Positions 22,441 to 36,959 of a stretch of DNA of 64,000 nt are shown piece after piece; the first letter of the stretch is position 1, and every line of letters starts with the position of its first letter. Below the pieces are notes generated by a model, which worked only from the letters and a program-made list of their open reading frames with translations, ran no database searches and was not told where the DNA came from. The position numbers were made by a program, and so were the translations under genes. Source of the DNA: Monarcha castaneiventris obscurior. Its lineage: Eukaryota; Chordata; Aves; Passeriformes; Monarchidae. The stretch is from the NCBI GenBank assembly GCA_026261815.1, contig JAMPIT010000481.1, positions 62,001 through 126,000 of the forward strand, in the 5' to 3' direction.

Positions 22441-24319
22441 TTAAGGTGGTGTCTGGGGAGCAAGGCGCCTGCTGTGGCTCATTTCTTCTTGTTCTGCATA
22501 ACTTGAGGGCTGGATTTTGACATGGAGAGTCTGCAGAAGCCCCTCTTCCCTCTGGTGTCATTTAATCCCTGTGCAAGGGGATTAAGACATGGCAAAGGAG
22601 CTGCAGAAGTCAGGAAGGAGGTTGTGCTACAAAGTGAGGGCCAGGAGCCTTTCTCCACCTCTGTGGCCTCTCCATCTCAATATCCTCCTAATATCTGCTA
22701 ATCAGCTTTTCATTTGTAGGCTCCGTTTTAATTCACCGGTGTCCGTACCTCCGACATTAAGTTGGCAAGCTCGTGTCTGTGTAAAAGCTGTAAGTCAGGA
22801 CTGGGCAACCGGCTCCAGGAGTGCCGTGAGCTTGGCGTGTGTCGAGGGGATTTGCATTTTGAAGACAGAGCTAATCCCTTTTCTATGGTCTGCACTCGTA
22901 GGCAGCTGCCCCAGGAGCGTTTTGCCTGTCCTGTCCTCCACCCTGGCTGTTGGAGGGGATTTCAGAACAAAGAGGGCCATGGGTCAGGGCTGGGAGCATG
23001 GACCTGGAGTGCAGGAGACCTGGCTGCGGTCTCTGCTCGCACACAGCCACTCAAGGTGACCCTAGATAAGTCCTGCAGGCTGCACCTAGCGGGCGCCAGG
23101 GCAGGCTTACGCATGCGGATACCCAATCCACCCATGAGCCTGGCCCCCAGCCCAGCCCCGGCTCTGGTGGCCAGCCCAGGCCAGGAGACCTGCTGGGGGA
23201 CACTGCTGGACGGGAATAAATACATAAACACCTTACCAGCACTTCTAGCCTGCCAGTTACAACTTGTATTGCCTCTGCATGATATTGCTGGGGCTGTGTT
23301 TTGAGAGTTCTGTGGAAAACTGGGCAGGTTTCTGCTCCTCTGATCTGCAGAGCCTTCTAAATATCAGAGCTCGCTGATATCGAGTGAGGGTTGTATTTCA
23401 TATCGTCTCAGCCTAAAGATGCACATGCTGCAGAAGCTGCTCCAGCCAGCAGCTGATGGGGGCAATGTCCAGAGTCCCTGCATGAGATGCAATGTTCAAA
23501 GTCAGCTGCAGGATGCAGATCCTCAGCACTCCCTGAAATGGAGTGTTAAAGCTAAATGTTCAGCTGGCTTTGCCAAGCGAACGCAATTCTTGTGAACATC
23601 CCTTTTGCTGCTATTTCATTAAGGGAATTAACCTCGAGATCTGTCCTGAAAATAGGAGGATTGAATGCCAAGAAATTTGACTGGACTTGACTTTTGTGCT
23701 TCATTTACAGAGGCCAGAATAATCTTGCCACACTGTGGGTGATTATTTGCCCCAGCCATGTGCAATGACACTTTTTCACAGCTGTGATGAGGGATTTGGA
23801 AGCTGCGGAGGATTTTTGAACTATTTCCAGCCCCTTCTGCGTGACTCTGGAGTTACCTGCCAAGATGCCCTTAGATTCAAAGAGGAAAAGCTCCCTGCTC
23901 ACCTTTGGTGGAAGAAGGAAGATCTAGAACCCTGATTTCCGTTCCATGAATTCTTCCCTTTCCAACAAACCTACATTCTCCAATGCTGGGAGGGAAAATA
24001 TTTCCCTCAGAAAATCTCTCAACAGCTTCACAGCTCCAGACCACACCAAGCCCATCACTGGGTCAGGGAAGTATTTGCAGGTGTTTGGTCTCTGTCTTCT
24101 TCTCTTGGAGTGGGAAGACTTGCCCAAAAGCAGACAGTCCTCACCTCTGTGTTAGTCCTGGGGAAAAAAGTCCAGTGCTGACAACCTTTGATGTGATTAT
24201 TTCGTATCACAAGGTTGGTGGATGCTGCCAGAGCAGGGAAACCACCCAGCACAGCTCAGGCAGGTGGGTTTTGTTGGCCATGCAGGATTGCAGGGGAAGA
24301 AAACAGAGTTGGGTTGCAT

Positions 24320-24570
24320 TTGAAATAAAGCCCATGTGAAAATTTGCATAATAACATGTAAAAAAATGTGCTATGGAACTAAATATAGTGCAGTGCTATT
24401 TTACCAACCTCTGGTTAATCAAAGTTAACAGCATTAGAATGTAACAGACGTTGTCTCACCGCATATCAAATTTCCATTCTTCCAAACCATTGGCGTGGCT
24501 CTACATAAAAATCCCAACCATACTGCACTTCAAATCATCAGTAAACTTGCTTTTACACTGATTAAAAAAA
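24320..24570. promoter_or_regulatory. Candidate conserved non-coding element with octamer
   Basis: AT-rich, repeat-free block. It contains AATTTGCATAATAAC (octamer at 24342), GGTTAATCAAAGTTAACAGC, which is HNF1-like, and CAAATCATCAGTAAACTTGC. This is one of the most enhancer-like stretches in the first half of the window, judged by composition. Conservation was not tested. Confidence 0.4.
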
Positions 24571-25379
24571 GAAGTATTAATTCTTTATTTTAAGTCTCAG
24601 CATGTGATCTGAAGCAAATCTGGAAAGGATTGTGTGGAAGGGCTACTGGAAGGAAACACCTGTTTCCAATGCTCTGGAAATAGCCAGGTTTGTCTGTCAT
24701 GGCTGGAGCAGACATATAAATATTTACTTGAACCAAACCCACAATCTTCTGTAGAAAGAAAGAATTTTTTCAGGTAAAGCCTTTCGGCTTGCTCTATTTA
24801 ATCTGCAATGTTTTGAGTCTCTCAGAGGAGCGTTATCACTTTGAGCATTAGCCAAGGCTGGTCCTCCAGGAAAGTCAGAGAAGAAAGCATCAATCCTTTC
24901 TTTGATTTTTTGTTTATTTCTCTTTTTTTTTTTTTTTTTTAAGAAACTTGTCCTCTAAATCTCATATGTTTCCATTTTCTCCTTCAATTTCTATCACGAA
25001 ATGCCATCTCTGTCCTACTGAGTTCTTGCTGTGGCTTCAAGGTGCGTTGTACATATTTCTGTGTAATCTTGATTAAAAAAGCAGAGGTGGTGCTGTAAAT
25101 CAGAGGCCCAGCAGCAACCCCGTGCAAGCCTCGCTGGCCTGGACAATCCCAAGCTCTTGTTGCTATTCCTACAGGAGCCAAGAGCAGCATTGGAGCTCTG
25201 ATGGGCTCTGTGGTGTTAGATCCCACACAAGCCCCTCTGGGAGACGTGCTGAGCGAAACTCTCCTGTTTTTGAGTGGATGGTTGAGTGCCCTTGGCCGGG
25301 TTTGACGCCACGAGGACGCCGGCGTTGGGCACGTTCCTGGAAAACCCCGCTCCAAGCCCCTGTGGGCTGAGCTCCTCCA

Positions 25380-25570
25380 CGGCTGCTGTTAATAGGTTAA
25401 TGAGCCCCTCGTCTGGCAGAGTTAGAGTGCCTGGCTTTCCAAGATAAAACTATCCAGCCACATTAGGAGGCTGGGCCTCTTTATGACTGAACGCCATTCA
25501 TCCTGAGTACACAAGAGCTCGCAAATTTAATAAGCAGAATCCATTTCAGCCCCGTGGCCTACCATGGCAA
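25380..25570. promoter_or_regulatory. Candidate conserved non-coding element
   Basis: Contains TGTTAATAGGTTAATGAGC, CCAAGATAAAACTATCCAGC (GATA-like cores) and GCAAATTTAATAAGCAG. No repeat homology or sustained frame. Regulatory role is inferred. Confidence 0.35.
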
Positions 25571-25919
25571 CAGGAGAGAGGGGCTCCAGCCTCCGCTGCT
25601 CAGGCATCATTATCTCCAGGGCCATCTGCTCCAGAGAAGCACAATCCCAAACTCATTTAAATAGAGCCAGCCTGAAATATGTGACGATTTTTCCCAGTCT
25701 CCCCCTCCCTCCCTGATGGCTTCCCCGCACAAGGCTACACCTCCTCACACAAGCGGGAGGAGATGTAATATTCAAAGGGTGAGGAGAGGGTACGGGAGAT
25801 AAGATTATAGAGATAATGAACTGAGGGAAGGAGAATGGGGGAGGGAGGAACTTTCTGCCTTTGGCTGCTGTTCCCTGACAAAGCAAGAGGTTGCAATAAA
25901 TTATAAATGTATTTTTTCA

Positions 25920-26130
25920 AATCATCTTCTTGGAAGAAATATTTCCTAAACAATGATTCATCATCCTCCCCAGAACTCTGCCTCTCTGGAACAATTAAGC
26001 AATGAAGAAAACTCGCTCAGTTAATTCATCTCTTTCCGTGTTTTCTGACTGATGGTTCACCGTCTTTGTCATAAGTGGATAAAATAAATTACTTAGACGT
26101 ATTCACCCCTCGTCACTGGTGACATTTTAG
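25920..26130. promoter_or_regulatory. Candidate conserved non-coding element
   Basis: Contains AACAATGATTCATCATCC, GAACAATTAAGCAATG, CTCAGTTAATTCATC and AAATAAATTACTTAGACG. ACAAT words (SOX type) lie beside homeodomain cores. Inference from motif content. Confidence 0.35.
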
Positions 26131-27538
26131 AAAGCAAATGGGAGGAGTTAGGGGGAAAAGGATTCAGTCCTTTCCCTGTGGCAAGGATTTGAACCCATAC
26201 ATGTGCTGCCTCACACTAAGGGCTCCCAAGCCAAACTTTGGGACAGGGACCAGTAACAACTCACTGAGATGAGTGGCCTCAAGGGGACGGGGGCTTTGAC
26301 AGAGATGAACAAGAGCGTGCAAAGTCACACCATGTCTCTGCTTCTGGACAGTTTTTTTTAATGGATCTGGTTTATTTCAGACACAGGCAGGGAGACTGCA
26401 GGAGCTGTAAGGAGCCAAAGCAGGAGCAATGGGGGATGCTGGCAGGTGGTCCTACAAATCGTTGTCCCAACAGTATGTAAAGTTTCAGGAGCATCTCAGG
26501 CTGTAGCAGGGAGGAGATGGCCAAGAGCAGGCACTGGGAAGCCCCAGGGAGACAGCCCGGTTGGCACCCAGGCTCAAAAGGGTCTCTCTGCCTGTCCCGT
26601 TCACCACGGATCTGCATGGTGGGAGAAATGCAGCAGCCAGAGGGGAAAGAAACTACTGCAGGAATTTCTGAAAGATGCCATTTCTTATTTGTTTTCTGTC
26701 AGGGTCTTCTGACCTCTGCTCGCTGGGTCGCAGGAGTAAATCTGTCATGGGCTGAAAGACACATTTCCTCTGCTGAGGTGGAGGCAGTGCCTGCCCACTG
26801 GCATCCCTGTCCCTCCCCGGAGTCTGGAAACACTTGCCCTGCTCTTATGTTTCCAGGTCTGCAGGACACCTGCACCACACAGCACCAGCTCACGTGCTTT
26901 GAGGTGCTCACATGGCGGACGGGATGGAAGGGGATGGAAGCTGCATTCCCTGTAGATTTCAGGACAGCCATGCAGTGGGATATATGACATTTCCAGCTCA
27001 CATCCATGCCCATGTGGTACCAGGGTCTCTCACCTGAAGCTCTGACTTCACAGATCTCCCAGCTCCAGCCCGTGGCACGTGGAGCTCGTGGGGACTATAC
27101 AGAGTGAAGCCGCAGTACATCAACAAGACCAGAGCGTAGAAATGCATCTGGCGGAGGGGGAGAAATGCAATCATATATATTCATTACATTTATTTAGTGA
27201 TGTGAAGCCGCCCAGAGCCCATAACACCCCGTATCTGCCGTCATCATTCACCCAGGGCCATGGCAGTGCCACTGGGACAGAGCGTGGCAGATGGCCAGGA
27301 AGCCAGCACAACACCGCCAGGGCGCGACTGATGGATGCCTGCAAGGACAGGCATCTCCGCCCCGGCCCCAGGGAGAGGGGAAGGAGGCAGAACGGAATGA
27401 TGTATCCTGGAAATTGGAGGCTTTCCCCATCAGCTGAGCCCTGGGGTGTTTCAGTCTCCTTGCTTGGACAGCGGTGCTGGCTCGGGTGAGAAAATTGTGG
27501 TGTGCACTTGTGCAGGACACCCAGAGTGCCAGGTGCCC

Positions 27539-27553
27539 AGTGGCCCCTGCTGG
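27539..27553 (-). promoter_or_regulatory. CTCF-like motif, minus strand
   Basis: Read on the minus strand, CCAGCAGGGGCCACT matches the CTCF core at 14 of 15 positions. It faces the two plus-strand CTCF-like motifs near 1 kb, the convergent arrangement usual for loop anchors. Occupancy is not shown. Confidence 0.35.
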
Positions 27554-30500
27554 AGGCTGAAATGCTGTGGCCACATCGCTTAGCACGGAGCTAACCTTTA
27601 AGTGTTCACTAACTCAAGGTGTCAAGTGACTGATTAGGAATGCAGACGCAGCAAAGTCCGGGTGATAGATGGCCTGGGACATATTAACTCACATAGAAAG
27701 CCTCTACTGCTTGGAAATCTTTGTAGGTTGATAAATTGTAGGATCTACCACAAAAATCCATAATAATATGTTTTTTCTCTGTAGCGCAGTTAGAAGTGAT
27801 AAGGTACCAAATGTGATCAGAGATGAAAAGGCTTCAGAGTATTTGCAGAGGTGTTTTAATTTATTAAATCTGCAGAATAGTTGAAAAATTAATAAAAACG
27901 GTTTTGCTGTACAGTTCTCAGCTTTTCCTTTTCCTGGACTGGCCAATGTCTCATGAGCACCTGAACCTAATCAAGCCTTTGAGTTCTCATCCTGGACAGA
28001 GATCTGGCAAACAAACAAAAAAAGCCCTTATGAAGACACAATTTCAGCTCCTGTTTAGCTCTTATTTAGAAGAAACATTATTTCCTTTAAAGGAATTTCG
28101 AACCTTTATATCTCCTCATGTAAGTCCTTGTCAGAAGTGTTCCAGGAACTGGTGTTCACAGTAGCATGCAGTGTCTACTCCAGATAAAAGGAAATCCAGA
28201 TACTTCACATAGAGACTGGTGCTGCCAACTCCAGCTCTGTGAGAGCTCGGCCTGGAGTCACCAGCCAGCCTGGGCCTTTGTCTTAAGTTCATGCATTCAA
28301 TTATTTAACAAGGAAAACGGGCTCCTGTAACTAATAAAATCTCTGATTTAGCCCCTTAATCCCACTCTAACATCTTTAAACCAGTGCCAACACAGGTGAG
28401 ACCTCTGGGAGAGGAAAGCTAAATATTGCTTCCTGCCTTGTGACTTGCTTTCAAACCTACATTTCATTCTGTCTCTGCTGTTCAGAATTAATGCTGCAGG
28501 GAGAGTGGCAGAGAGCTTTTCTAGGAAAGCGTGGCAAACACCCAGCTCCAGCAGGAACCAGCCTACCACCGTGCAGATCTGCTGGAACACAGGGAATTCA
28601 TCCTGGATTTCAAAGGCTGGGCTGGTTCTTTTGTCGTTTTTTTTTTTGAATGGTCAGCTTTTAGCAATACGAGAACACCAACTCATGGGTCAAAGCTCTC
28701 AGAGCCAATCTTTCTGCCTTATTTTTCAGGTTTTAACAGATAAAGCCCAGCAGGTGGGAAGGAAGAGATGGAACAGGGCAGTTTTTCATTCTTCCATGAG
28801 TAAATTCTTGGTTGCAATCTCTCCAGCTCCTGGAGCGGGGGCCTGACGTAAGGAGACAGCAGAGCCCAAACCTGCCCTGCAGAGCTGTGAGCTTGGCTGG
28901 GCTGACACCAGGAATGGGTTTGGCTCTCCCGAGGCTCAGCTGGAGGTCGGGTAGCTTTCACAGAGCTTAGGCTTTGTCCCAGCATATCACCCCTCACTGA
29001 CTGATCACTTTTACTGCAGACTCTGACAAGAGGCAGGAAATGATCATTAAAGATTCCCCTCAGAAAGGCTCTGAGCCATTTTCTATCAGATTTACCCTGT
29101 GTTGGGAGGAGTGAGGCAACAAGCTTCTCCCTTCACACCCTGTCCTCTAGTTCTGCAGCCCATGGAGCTGGCTGGGGTTAAAGGGATGACACAGAGGGAA
29201 AACTGTGCTGTGAACCAGGTCTGGAGAAGCCAGATCTGGGAGATCAGCAGATACCAGTGTTCTGCTTTTAGTCTGATACAGGTCAGCTCTCAATTTTGAT
29301 CACATTAGCAAGAGTTAAAAAAAAAAAGGCAGAAAGTTTGACATTTTCTGATTAAAAAAAAACCACCAAAAACATTTCAGTTGCTTGTAGTGAAGAAGCA
29401 TTGGGTTAAAAGTCCAGGAAAATTTGGGGCAGGCTACAGCTATAAATGTACCGAGCATCCTTCCCAGTATCTATTTCACACACAGCCTCGGTTTCTTGCA
29501 TATTTTCTATTTTTGTTTTCTTTAATGGGTTTCAGCCGTGATATTTTTAAGAGCGCTGTTCTGTGTGTAGCAGCTGCCATTGCCACGCTCCCAGCCTGGT
29601 TGCCATGGCTGATACACGAGGCTTGTGCCAGAATTTTGTTGGTCAACAAGTCACTGTCAGCGCTGTTGGGCAGCGTGTTCCCATAGCTCTCCGTGGAGAG
29701 GGGTATCCTCAGGTGATGGGATGCTCAATCTCCTTTTTGAAGGACTCAGCCTCAATGCACTGCAGGTCTGTAGTGTTCAATGTGACTATTTAGCACCCTA
29801 ACAGCTGAACTCTTTCCAAATTAGCCGGAAAAGCAAGTGTGACAATTTTTAACACAGCACTGGTGGAGCAGCTCGTTTGTGCTAATCAAAAGGGAGTGAT
29901 CAGCTTGAAAATGTCCCCTCTTAATTTAATTCATGGACTTCAAAAATCCGTTTCTTCAGATGCAGGTGCCTTGAGAACATCAGTTTTCAACTCATTTGAA
30001 GTGGTGAATTCCTCTCACTGGACTTAATTAGGGACAGGTATTAAAACAAATTGGGGAAGAAGACCTTAGAAGAAAAGTGATCTTATTAGGAAAGAACTGT
30101 AGGGCGCTTTAATTAATGCCCGAACAGCTGTCCTTAAACTGTTCCTCTCTTATGAGCAGATTATCCCAGCAAAGGCTGAGAGGCCATGGAAAACAAGGAG
30201 CAAGTTCTGTGGAGAGATTCTGGCCCCTGCCTGCACCACGGCTACCAGAAATCATGGAGCATTTGCCTGGTCCTGCCTTGGATTGCAGCATTTCTCTGTT
30301 TTCTTACAGCATAGACTCATCCCAGTTTGTTTCTGAGCGAATTGCCTTTTTGTTCATGTTGCATATTCCCTAAACAGCCGTATTAGTGGTGGCAGCATGT
30401 CATTTTGATGGTGTTATGACAGTGTGACGCCAAACTGGTATTAACAAAACATTTCTTTTTAAATCCTGTCTGGAAACATATTGTTCTCCCTTGCCAGCCT

Positions 30501-31630
30501 TTCTCTGTTTCTCTCACCCCTTGCCATGGCTCTGGGTTTTCTTTTGGTTTAACTAAGTTCTTGCAAGAGGGCTCAAACAGAGCATATGCAGAGGAACTTT
30601 GCTGATCATTCAGGTGATGGGACCAAGGCAAAAAAGAGCAAACCTGTTTGCCCAAAGCTGTCCAGAAGCCTCTCCTGCAGGAAATTCCCAAGCCCACATT
30701 TCCCTGGCCATCATCCTCCTTTCTCTTTTGCTTCCCTTTGCTCAGATTTATTGAGTTTGGATTTATAAAGTTTAGGTTTCAAGATTTCCCATTGCTCCCA
30801 TGGAATTATTTATATTTCTTTGATATTTCCTTCTACAACCTCAATTAAAAGGTGGACTCTGATGTCCCCAAATGGTGAAGTCCATCTTAAATTCAAAGAC
30901 CTGCATCATAAGCTGGCAAAGAGCCCCAAGATGGGAGGTTCAGCTTCCCTGTGTGACTGAACCAGCAAAATCTGAGGGAATCTTCCCCTGAGCCTCCTCA
31001 CCGCCCCAGAGGGGTGAATATTCTCTGCTCCAGGATGGCTTAGAGTACTGCTGGCTGCAGGATTTTCCTGGCTCTCAGCCCATTGGTGCTGAAGGGAGGA
31101 TGGGAGGGGGTCCTGTGGCACAGAAAAGCTCTGGGACAGTCACTGATGGGACTTTCCTGTCCAACAGCCACAGGCACCATCCCAATCCCCCTGTACCCCA
31201 CAGCTCCTCCTGCCCCTCATCCCCAGCCCCTTCCTCACACCAAAACTTTGCTCAAGTTTGATTTTTGCCTATTTGTTTTCCCACCCCTCCTTCTGCTCCC
31301 TGACCTGACAAGAGCTCCTTTTAGCAGGGTATTAATTATCATCGTGGTGCCAGGACTGATAATTATCCCTCCCTTGTGCTTTCTGGGCTTCCCAGCACGG
31401 CTTGCGACGAGGACAGGGTGAAACAGCTCAGCTGGCAAGGGGCTCATGGTGTGTGTCTCGGAGCTGTGGTAATTTTCCTGTGCCTGAGAGCAGGGAATGA
31501 GATGATGAAGAAGAAGAAAGAGAAAATTGTGCCTTTGGAGTCAATGGAGAAAGGAAGAGCTCTGCCTGTAGCCTTTAGCCAGGGTGCTTTTTTCCCAGTG
31601 GCTCCCAGAGTTTATAATGGACAAGAAAAC

Positions 31631-31658
31631 TAGGAGTAACTTTAGGAGTAACTTTAGG
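31631..31658. repeat. 12 bp tandem pair
   Basis: TAGGAGTAACTT occurs twice in direct succession, followed by TAGG. A small local duplication with no known role. Confidence 0.85.
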
Positions 31659-34600
31659 CTGTCCACCAGGAGAAGGAGAAGCCCAGGAGGGCTGTGAGGA
31701 TGATAATGATGTTTCCAGTGCTGAGATACTCCCTTGTAACAACATTCACGAGGAAGAAATCAGAATAAAGATGTAAAGACGGGTCATAGGGAGAAGACTC
31801 GCAGGATGTGGCTACACCTCTTCCTCTGTGGGGGTTCATGTGGTGCAACTGCAGCAAGTTTTGTTTTTTGGGGGATCACTCATGTTTCCTCACGGGGCTC
31901 ACATGGGCAGAGCAAGCATTGGTTCTCTCACTGGTATTAATTACCATGCTCATGCCTGGTTTACTCATTTAGGACCTTGCATTTCACTGAACATTTTAAA
32001 TTAAAAACTCAGTGTTTAACTCTGCCCCCCTCACACCAGCACAGTAATTCTGTAATACTTGGCTGTATTTTGGTGCCAGAATTACCCAGCCAGGGCTGGT
32101 GCTCTGAAATGTTCATCATTCCAGCGCTGGCCTGGCTGAAGGGATCTGCCCTGGGAGGTGAAGGCCATGCTGAGCCCAGCGAGGAGGCACCACGTGGGAT
32201 GGCAGAGCTAGAGAGCATCGAGATGGGAGTCCGCATGCCTTCCAAGGCACAGTGTTACTGCCACTGCCAGAAATGCAACAGCTCTCTGACATCAACAGAG
32301 TGAAAAAAAAAAGAGAAAATACTCATCTCTGGCCAAAACTGTGAATTTTTCTTCGGCAAAATGACAACACTGTGCTAGTGAAAATTGCCTTTCCTTGCAG
32401 CAGGGAGGGGAAAGGGAGATAAAAATGAAATAAGCTGTGCTTTCCTGTATGTCTTTTTTGCAAACCTGTAAGGATTCTTTCTGTCTTTTCCCCCCACCAC
32501 AGTCTCCTGCAGCAGTGAGAAGTTTTATTACAATTCATTGCGCACTTTTCTAGGAATTTAGGGGTCTCAAGCAAATCACAGCCCCAGCCTGGTGAGCACA
32601 GCTAATAGTTGTAGTAAAAGGCAGGGTGTGCTCTGAGCACCTTTTATTTGAAATAAAGACAGGTGTGTGAGGGAAAATGGATGAAGACCCCTTCCCACAG
32701 CCACCCCCAAACAATCAGTGCCAGGAGCAGAAATGAAATTCACATCTCCTCCCTCTGTGTGAAAACCTGTCCAGTGGGGGACTTTTCCCTGATGTTAAGG
32801 ATTAATTGTAGAGATGGAGCTGGGATGCTGAAGTCCTAAGCTAGAAAGCAGCAACCTGTCCTGGCTGTTTCTCTGTCCCATGCCTGACTTGAGGACAAAT
32901 GTCACATGGGGGACTTGACGCCATGCACTGACCCACTTGTTTGCAGCCAGCAGACATTCCCACACTCAGCGTCTTGGAGGCTGTGGGATCAAACTCTGCA
33001 GCTTTTCCCTGTGATGGTTGAGAGCACAGGAGGTCCTTGACTTGGCCAGGCGAGGCTTGGAGGACATTTATCCCTCAGAGATGCCCTGAGCAGGTAAATC
33101 CCCACCCCATCCTGGCTGGACACCTTGTCCCTGGGGAATTAGGTGGAGTTGTTTGACCATCATCAATGGGAGCAGACAAAAACACGGCCACCAAGGTGGG
33201 GATCAGCCCTTGGTGGCCAGGACAGAGTTATCCCGGGAGATTTAATTCTCAAACACATAAACCTTTGCAGCAAGGGAACTCTGAGCCTCATTGCTTACAC
33301 AGTGCAGCCAGCCTGGCTTTTGGCCTTGGGGCTAAGGAAGATGACTCTTGGCTCTGAGCTCTGCCTGAGAGTCTCTCTGTAACTTTGGCCAAATCACCTT
33401 GAAGAGGATGGAGGAAGATTCAGTGCAGCAGCTCCTGAGGGTGGACAGCCCCAGCTTTCCACGTGCTTGAAAGAGCGGAGCAGGTGCAGCACCAAACTGG
33501 AGCTGTTGAGAGTTCCAGTACGGCTTCATCCTTCTCCTCCTCCTCCTCCTCCTTCACAGCTGGTTTGGGGCAGCCGTGGATAACAGGCAGTCTGCACTGG
33601 CTGCCTCTTTTTTCTCTGCTCTCTCTCCAGCTCAGCAAAGACAGTCCAAATATGCTCCAGAATCACCATGTGCCTCAATTTCTCCATCTGTTGAACGAGG
33701 ATAAGCCTTGATTGCAGTGTTGGGCTGTCAGCGTTGCACTGTCATGCTGACAGAAAAGACCTTTCTTAGTGAGAGGGATCAGCACCCTGGAGCTGAGCTA
33801 CTCCCCTGGTTGGGCATCCCCTATCCACGGTGGCTCTACTGATTTTGGGCATGTGCTCATCCTTCCTTCTTGCCAGATAAGGAACTGGCTCAGGAAACCG
33901 CATCCATCCTGCATCTCGTGTGAAGGCAGATTGTTCACGGGCGGAGGAAATCTCCTGGAGAGTGAACCTTGTCAGCAAAAATGCAAATATTTAGAGACAA
34001 AGTGTTCATTACAGCAGAACTTGATTTCAGGGTCAACCCTTTTTGCAGCAAATTGTTAGCCAGCTAAAATGTTTATTGTCACCACACTCTGGCAGTTTTG
34101 ACAGTACCTATCAAGTTGAGCTTGACAATATCTGCATACGGCTTCTCCAGCTTTCCCTCACGCAGCCATGAAAGGGATTTAAGACAGAATAAAACAGTCA
34201 ACAGATAATTGGATCTATCCCCTCCTTTGTGGAAAAGCCAGGGCTGCCATGGGCCAGGGGAGATGTTTAGGCTGTTGGTGAGATGGTGCTGAGGAACACA
34301 CAGAAATATCTTGGTGATTTTATTTATTTCAGATGCAAAACTGCACACATGGAACCACAACCCCCCCGCCCAGTCTGGCAGTGCATCAACAGAAATCAGA
34401 CTACAAAGGCACGGTGTTTCCTTTGGTCTTTTTCTGTGTGAGCCACATGGCTTCCCAGGCCCCTCAGCAGGGAACCACCCAGATATTAGTGGAGTTTCTG
34501 TGATTCTTCTCCATTCCCATTTGTGTTCTCTTCTGCTCCCCTTAATGCCTGCACAGGATTAAGGCCGGGAGCACCTGGGAAGAGGATCACACTGCTGGCA

Positions 34601-36228
34601 AGTTCAGAGCCCACAGGGGCGAGTTCCCATCTCTGCACTATGCTCGAAGACCAGGGCATGGATGAGGCCAGCTCCGCCTCGCTGCTGAACGGGGGGAAAA
34701 GGGAGACAGCAGCAGGAATTTTGGGAAAACAAGAACCAGGGTGAGATGCTGATGGAAACACCAAGGACTGGACAAGGCGGCTGCAGCCACAACGCCTCTC
34801 ATAAAATGTTGGGGCTTGCTCTGCTAGACAAAAGACAGCAGCTTTGCAGCTCAAGGAGGGACTCTTTTTATCCTGCTTTTTGCTCCTCCATGCTTTTACC
34901 TTTTCCCTCAGCTAATGCTCAGGGAAGGTGAGCCAGTCTGGAGCCACTGTGAAGCGGTTTTGTTTCCTTGCTTGCTGGAGCCGAGTGAAGGCTGTTTCAT
35001 CTCAACAGGCTGCTCCCAACACCCCCTAATTTGAGAACTCCTGCATGCAGGCAGCAATGGAGTTGAGTGACCTTGCTGAATCCCGGCCGCTGCAGCTGCC
35101 AGAGAACAGGGGAGGAAAAGAAAAGAGGGGAGGAGGAAGAGGCACTTTGCTGTCTCCCATTAAAGCCCCAAGAGGCTGAAGATGAGAGAGCGGAAGTTTC
35201 AAATTGCCAGAACGTAATTCTGAAAGTCATTTTCCAAGCACAGAGCTCTCCGCAATGTCACCTCTCATCTTCCAAGGTGGGGATTGAAGGGACAATAAAG
35301 CACAGAATCTTCTGCAAAGGCAGAGCTGCTAATTCAAAGAGGGAAGAGGTGCCAGTCCCCAAACGGGCTGTGTCACACCCCTTTCTGCTGGAGAGCTGTG
35401 CAGTCAGATGTAGCCCAGCTCCAGCTCCTGTCCTGAACCATACCCAGCCTGGATGCAGGACCCAGCTGGCTTGTCCAGGCCCTTCCAAGAGTAAGGATCT
35501 CAAAAGAAGCCCCCCCCCCGCATTCAACAATTAGATTTTTAACTTGACTTAAACTCCTGACTTTCAATCCAATGGCAACGATAATGATTATTGTGATCAT
35601 TATTTTCTCAGATCTCCCAGAGACCAGCAGAAGATCGTGATAGATGTGTGGAAGAAAAGGTGCACTTAGATATTCACACCCCTCTGCCCCAACCCAGCAA
35701 AGCTGTCCCTCCCTGCTCTGTCTTCCAGCCCTCTGCCTGCAAAGAAATCTGGATTAAGGAGTTAGATGTATTTAACAAAGAGTTTGGCCCAAAGAGTGAA
35801 TTGTCCTCTTTTTCTGCACACTTTGCCCACGTCTGCATCCCCCACTATGTTTATAAAATAAAAAATACCCAAATTTGTAGACATGTCCTGCTGAGATAAA
35901 ACGTTTTTGGTTTTTTCCCCTTTCCCAAATTACTGGAGCTGAGACTGGGCCAGGTTTGCTCTCTTTTTGCAAATGCACTTCTTTGCCCACCCAGGTGAGG
36001 GTGCTGGGTTTTTACACTGACAGTCAATTTTTGCCAGGCAATCCCTTCTCTACCCCACTTTCAGAAATTACATTTTTCCTTCTCTTCAGACCAGGGCTGA
36101 TCTGTGGAAAGAATTGGCCTAGTTTTAACCTCAGGTGATAAGCTGGGAGCAGGGGGTCCACAACCTGGAGACAACACTTTGCCCTCTAAGCCAATGGGGT
36201 ATCAAAGTTCAGTGCTATCTCTGGTTAG

Positions 36229-36351
<123 letters not shown>

Positions 36352-36727
36352 CCTGGTAACTATTTCCCTGCTTTTCCATCTGGGAGGCCAGTAAGAGTAT
36401 TGCTTGCTGGCCTGTATCCAGTTTTCTCCAGCTGGGATCAGTTCAGTCCAACGTTGCCATCTGTCCTTTGAGGCAGGGGGACATCCTCTTCCATTTTGGA
36501 CCTCTCCCAGAACCAATTCCCCCTTTCCCTTCCCCAGTGCACCCTGGACTCGACCAAAGCATCCAACAAGCTGCATGTGACCATCATTAGACTCGTGCAT
36601 TCCTAAATTGACTCGGGCAGGTGAGAGTCCAGTGACTGGACTGTTGGCTGTCCAGAGCCCTGCCAGCCTGTGGATTGCCAGGGCAGTGGCCTCTCTCCCT
36701 GTCCACGGGGTCAGCTGGGGGCTCAGG

Positions 36728-36880
36728 TGTGCACAGGGTGCCCAGAGAAGCTGTGGCTGCCCCATCCCTGGAAGCATCCAAGGCCAGGTTGGAATCTGGG
36801 ACAGTGGAAGGTGTCCCTGCCCGTGACAGGGGGTTGGAATGAGACGGTCTTTAAGGTCCCTTCCAACCCAAACCACTCCA
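36728..36880 (+). mobile_element. CR1 3' end fragment
   Basis: Begins near 'gcacagggtgcccagagaag', continues with 'ccccatccctggaagcatcc' and 'ctgcccgtgacagggggttg', and ends 'aaggtcccttccaacccaaa'. This is the CR1 3' end on the plus strand, about 150 bp, 5'-truncated. It ends about 80 bp before the CpG island and is the last mobile element seen for almost 19 kb. The 273-codon minus-strand frame across it is partly CR1 antisense. Confidence 0.92.
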
Positions 36881-36959
36881 TGGCTTGTCTCCCTGGGGAT
36901 GCTTCGCCTGGGGGAGTAGCTGGGGTGTGTTTTCCTTTGCCCCCCGCACTGGGATGTGC

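Noticed and set aside
26175..26240. tRNA-like words (GGATTTGAACCC)
   Set aside because: The T-arm-like word is present, but no matching acceptor stem, anticodon arm or D arm folds around it.
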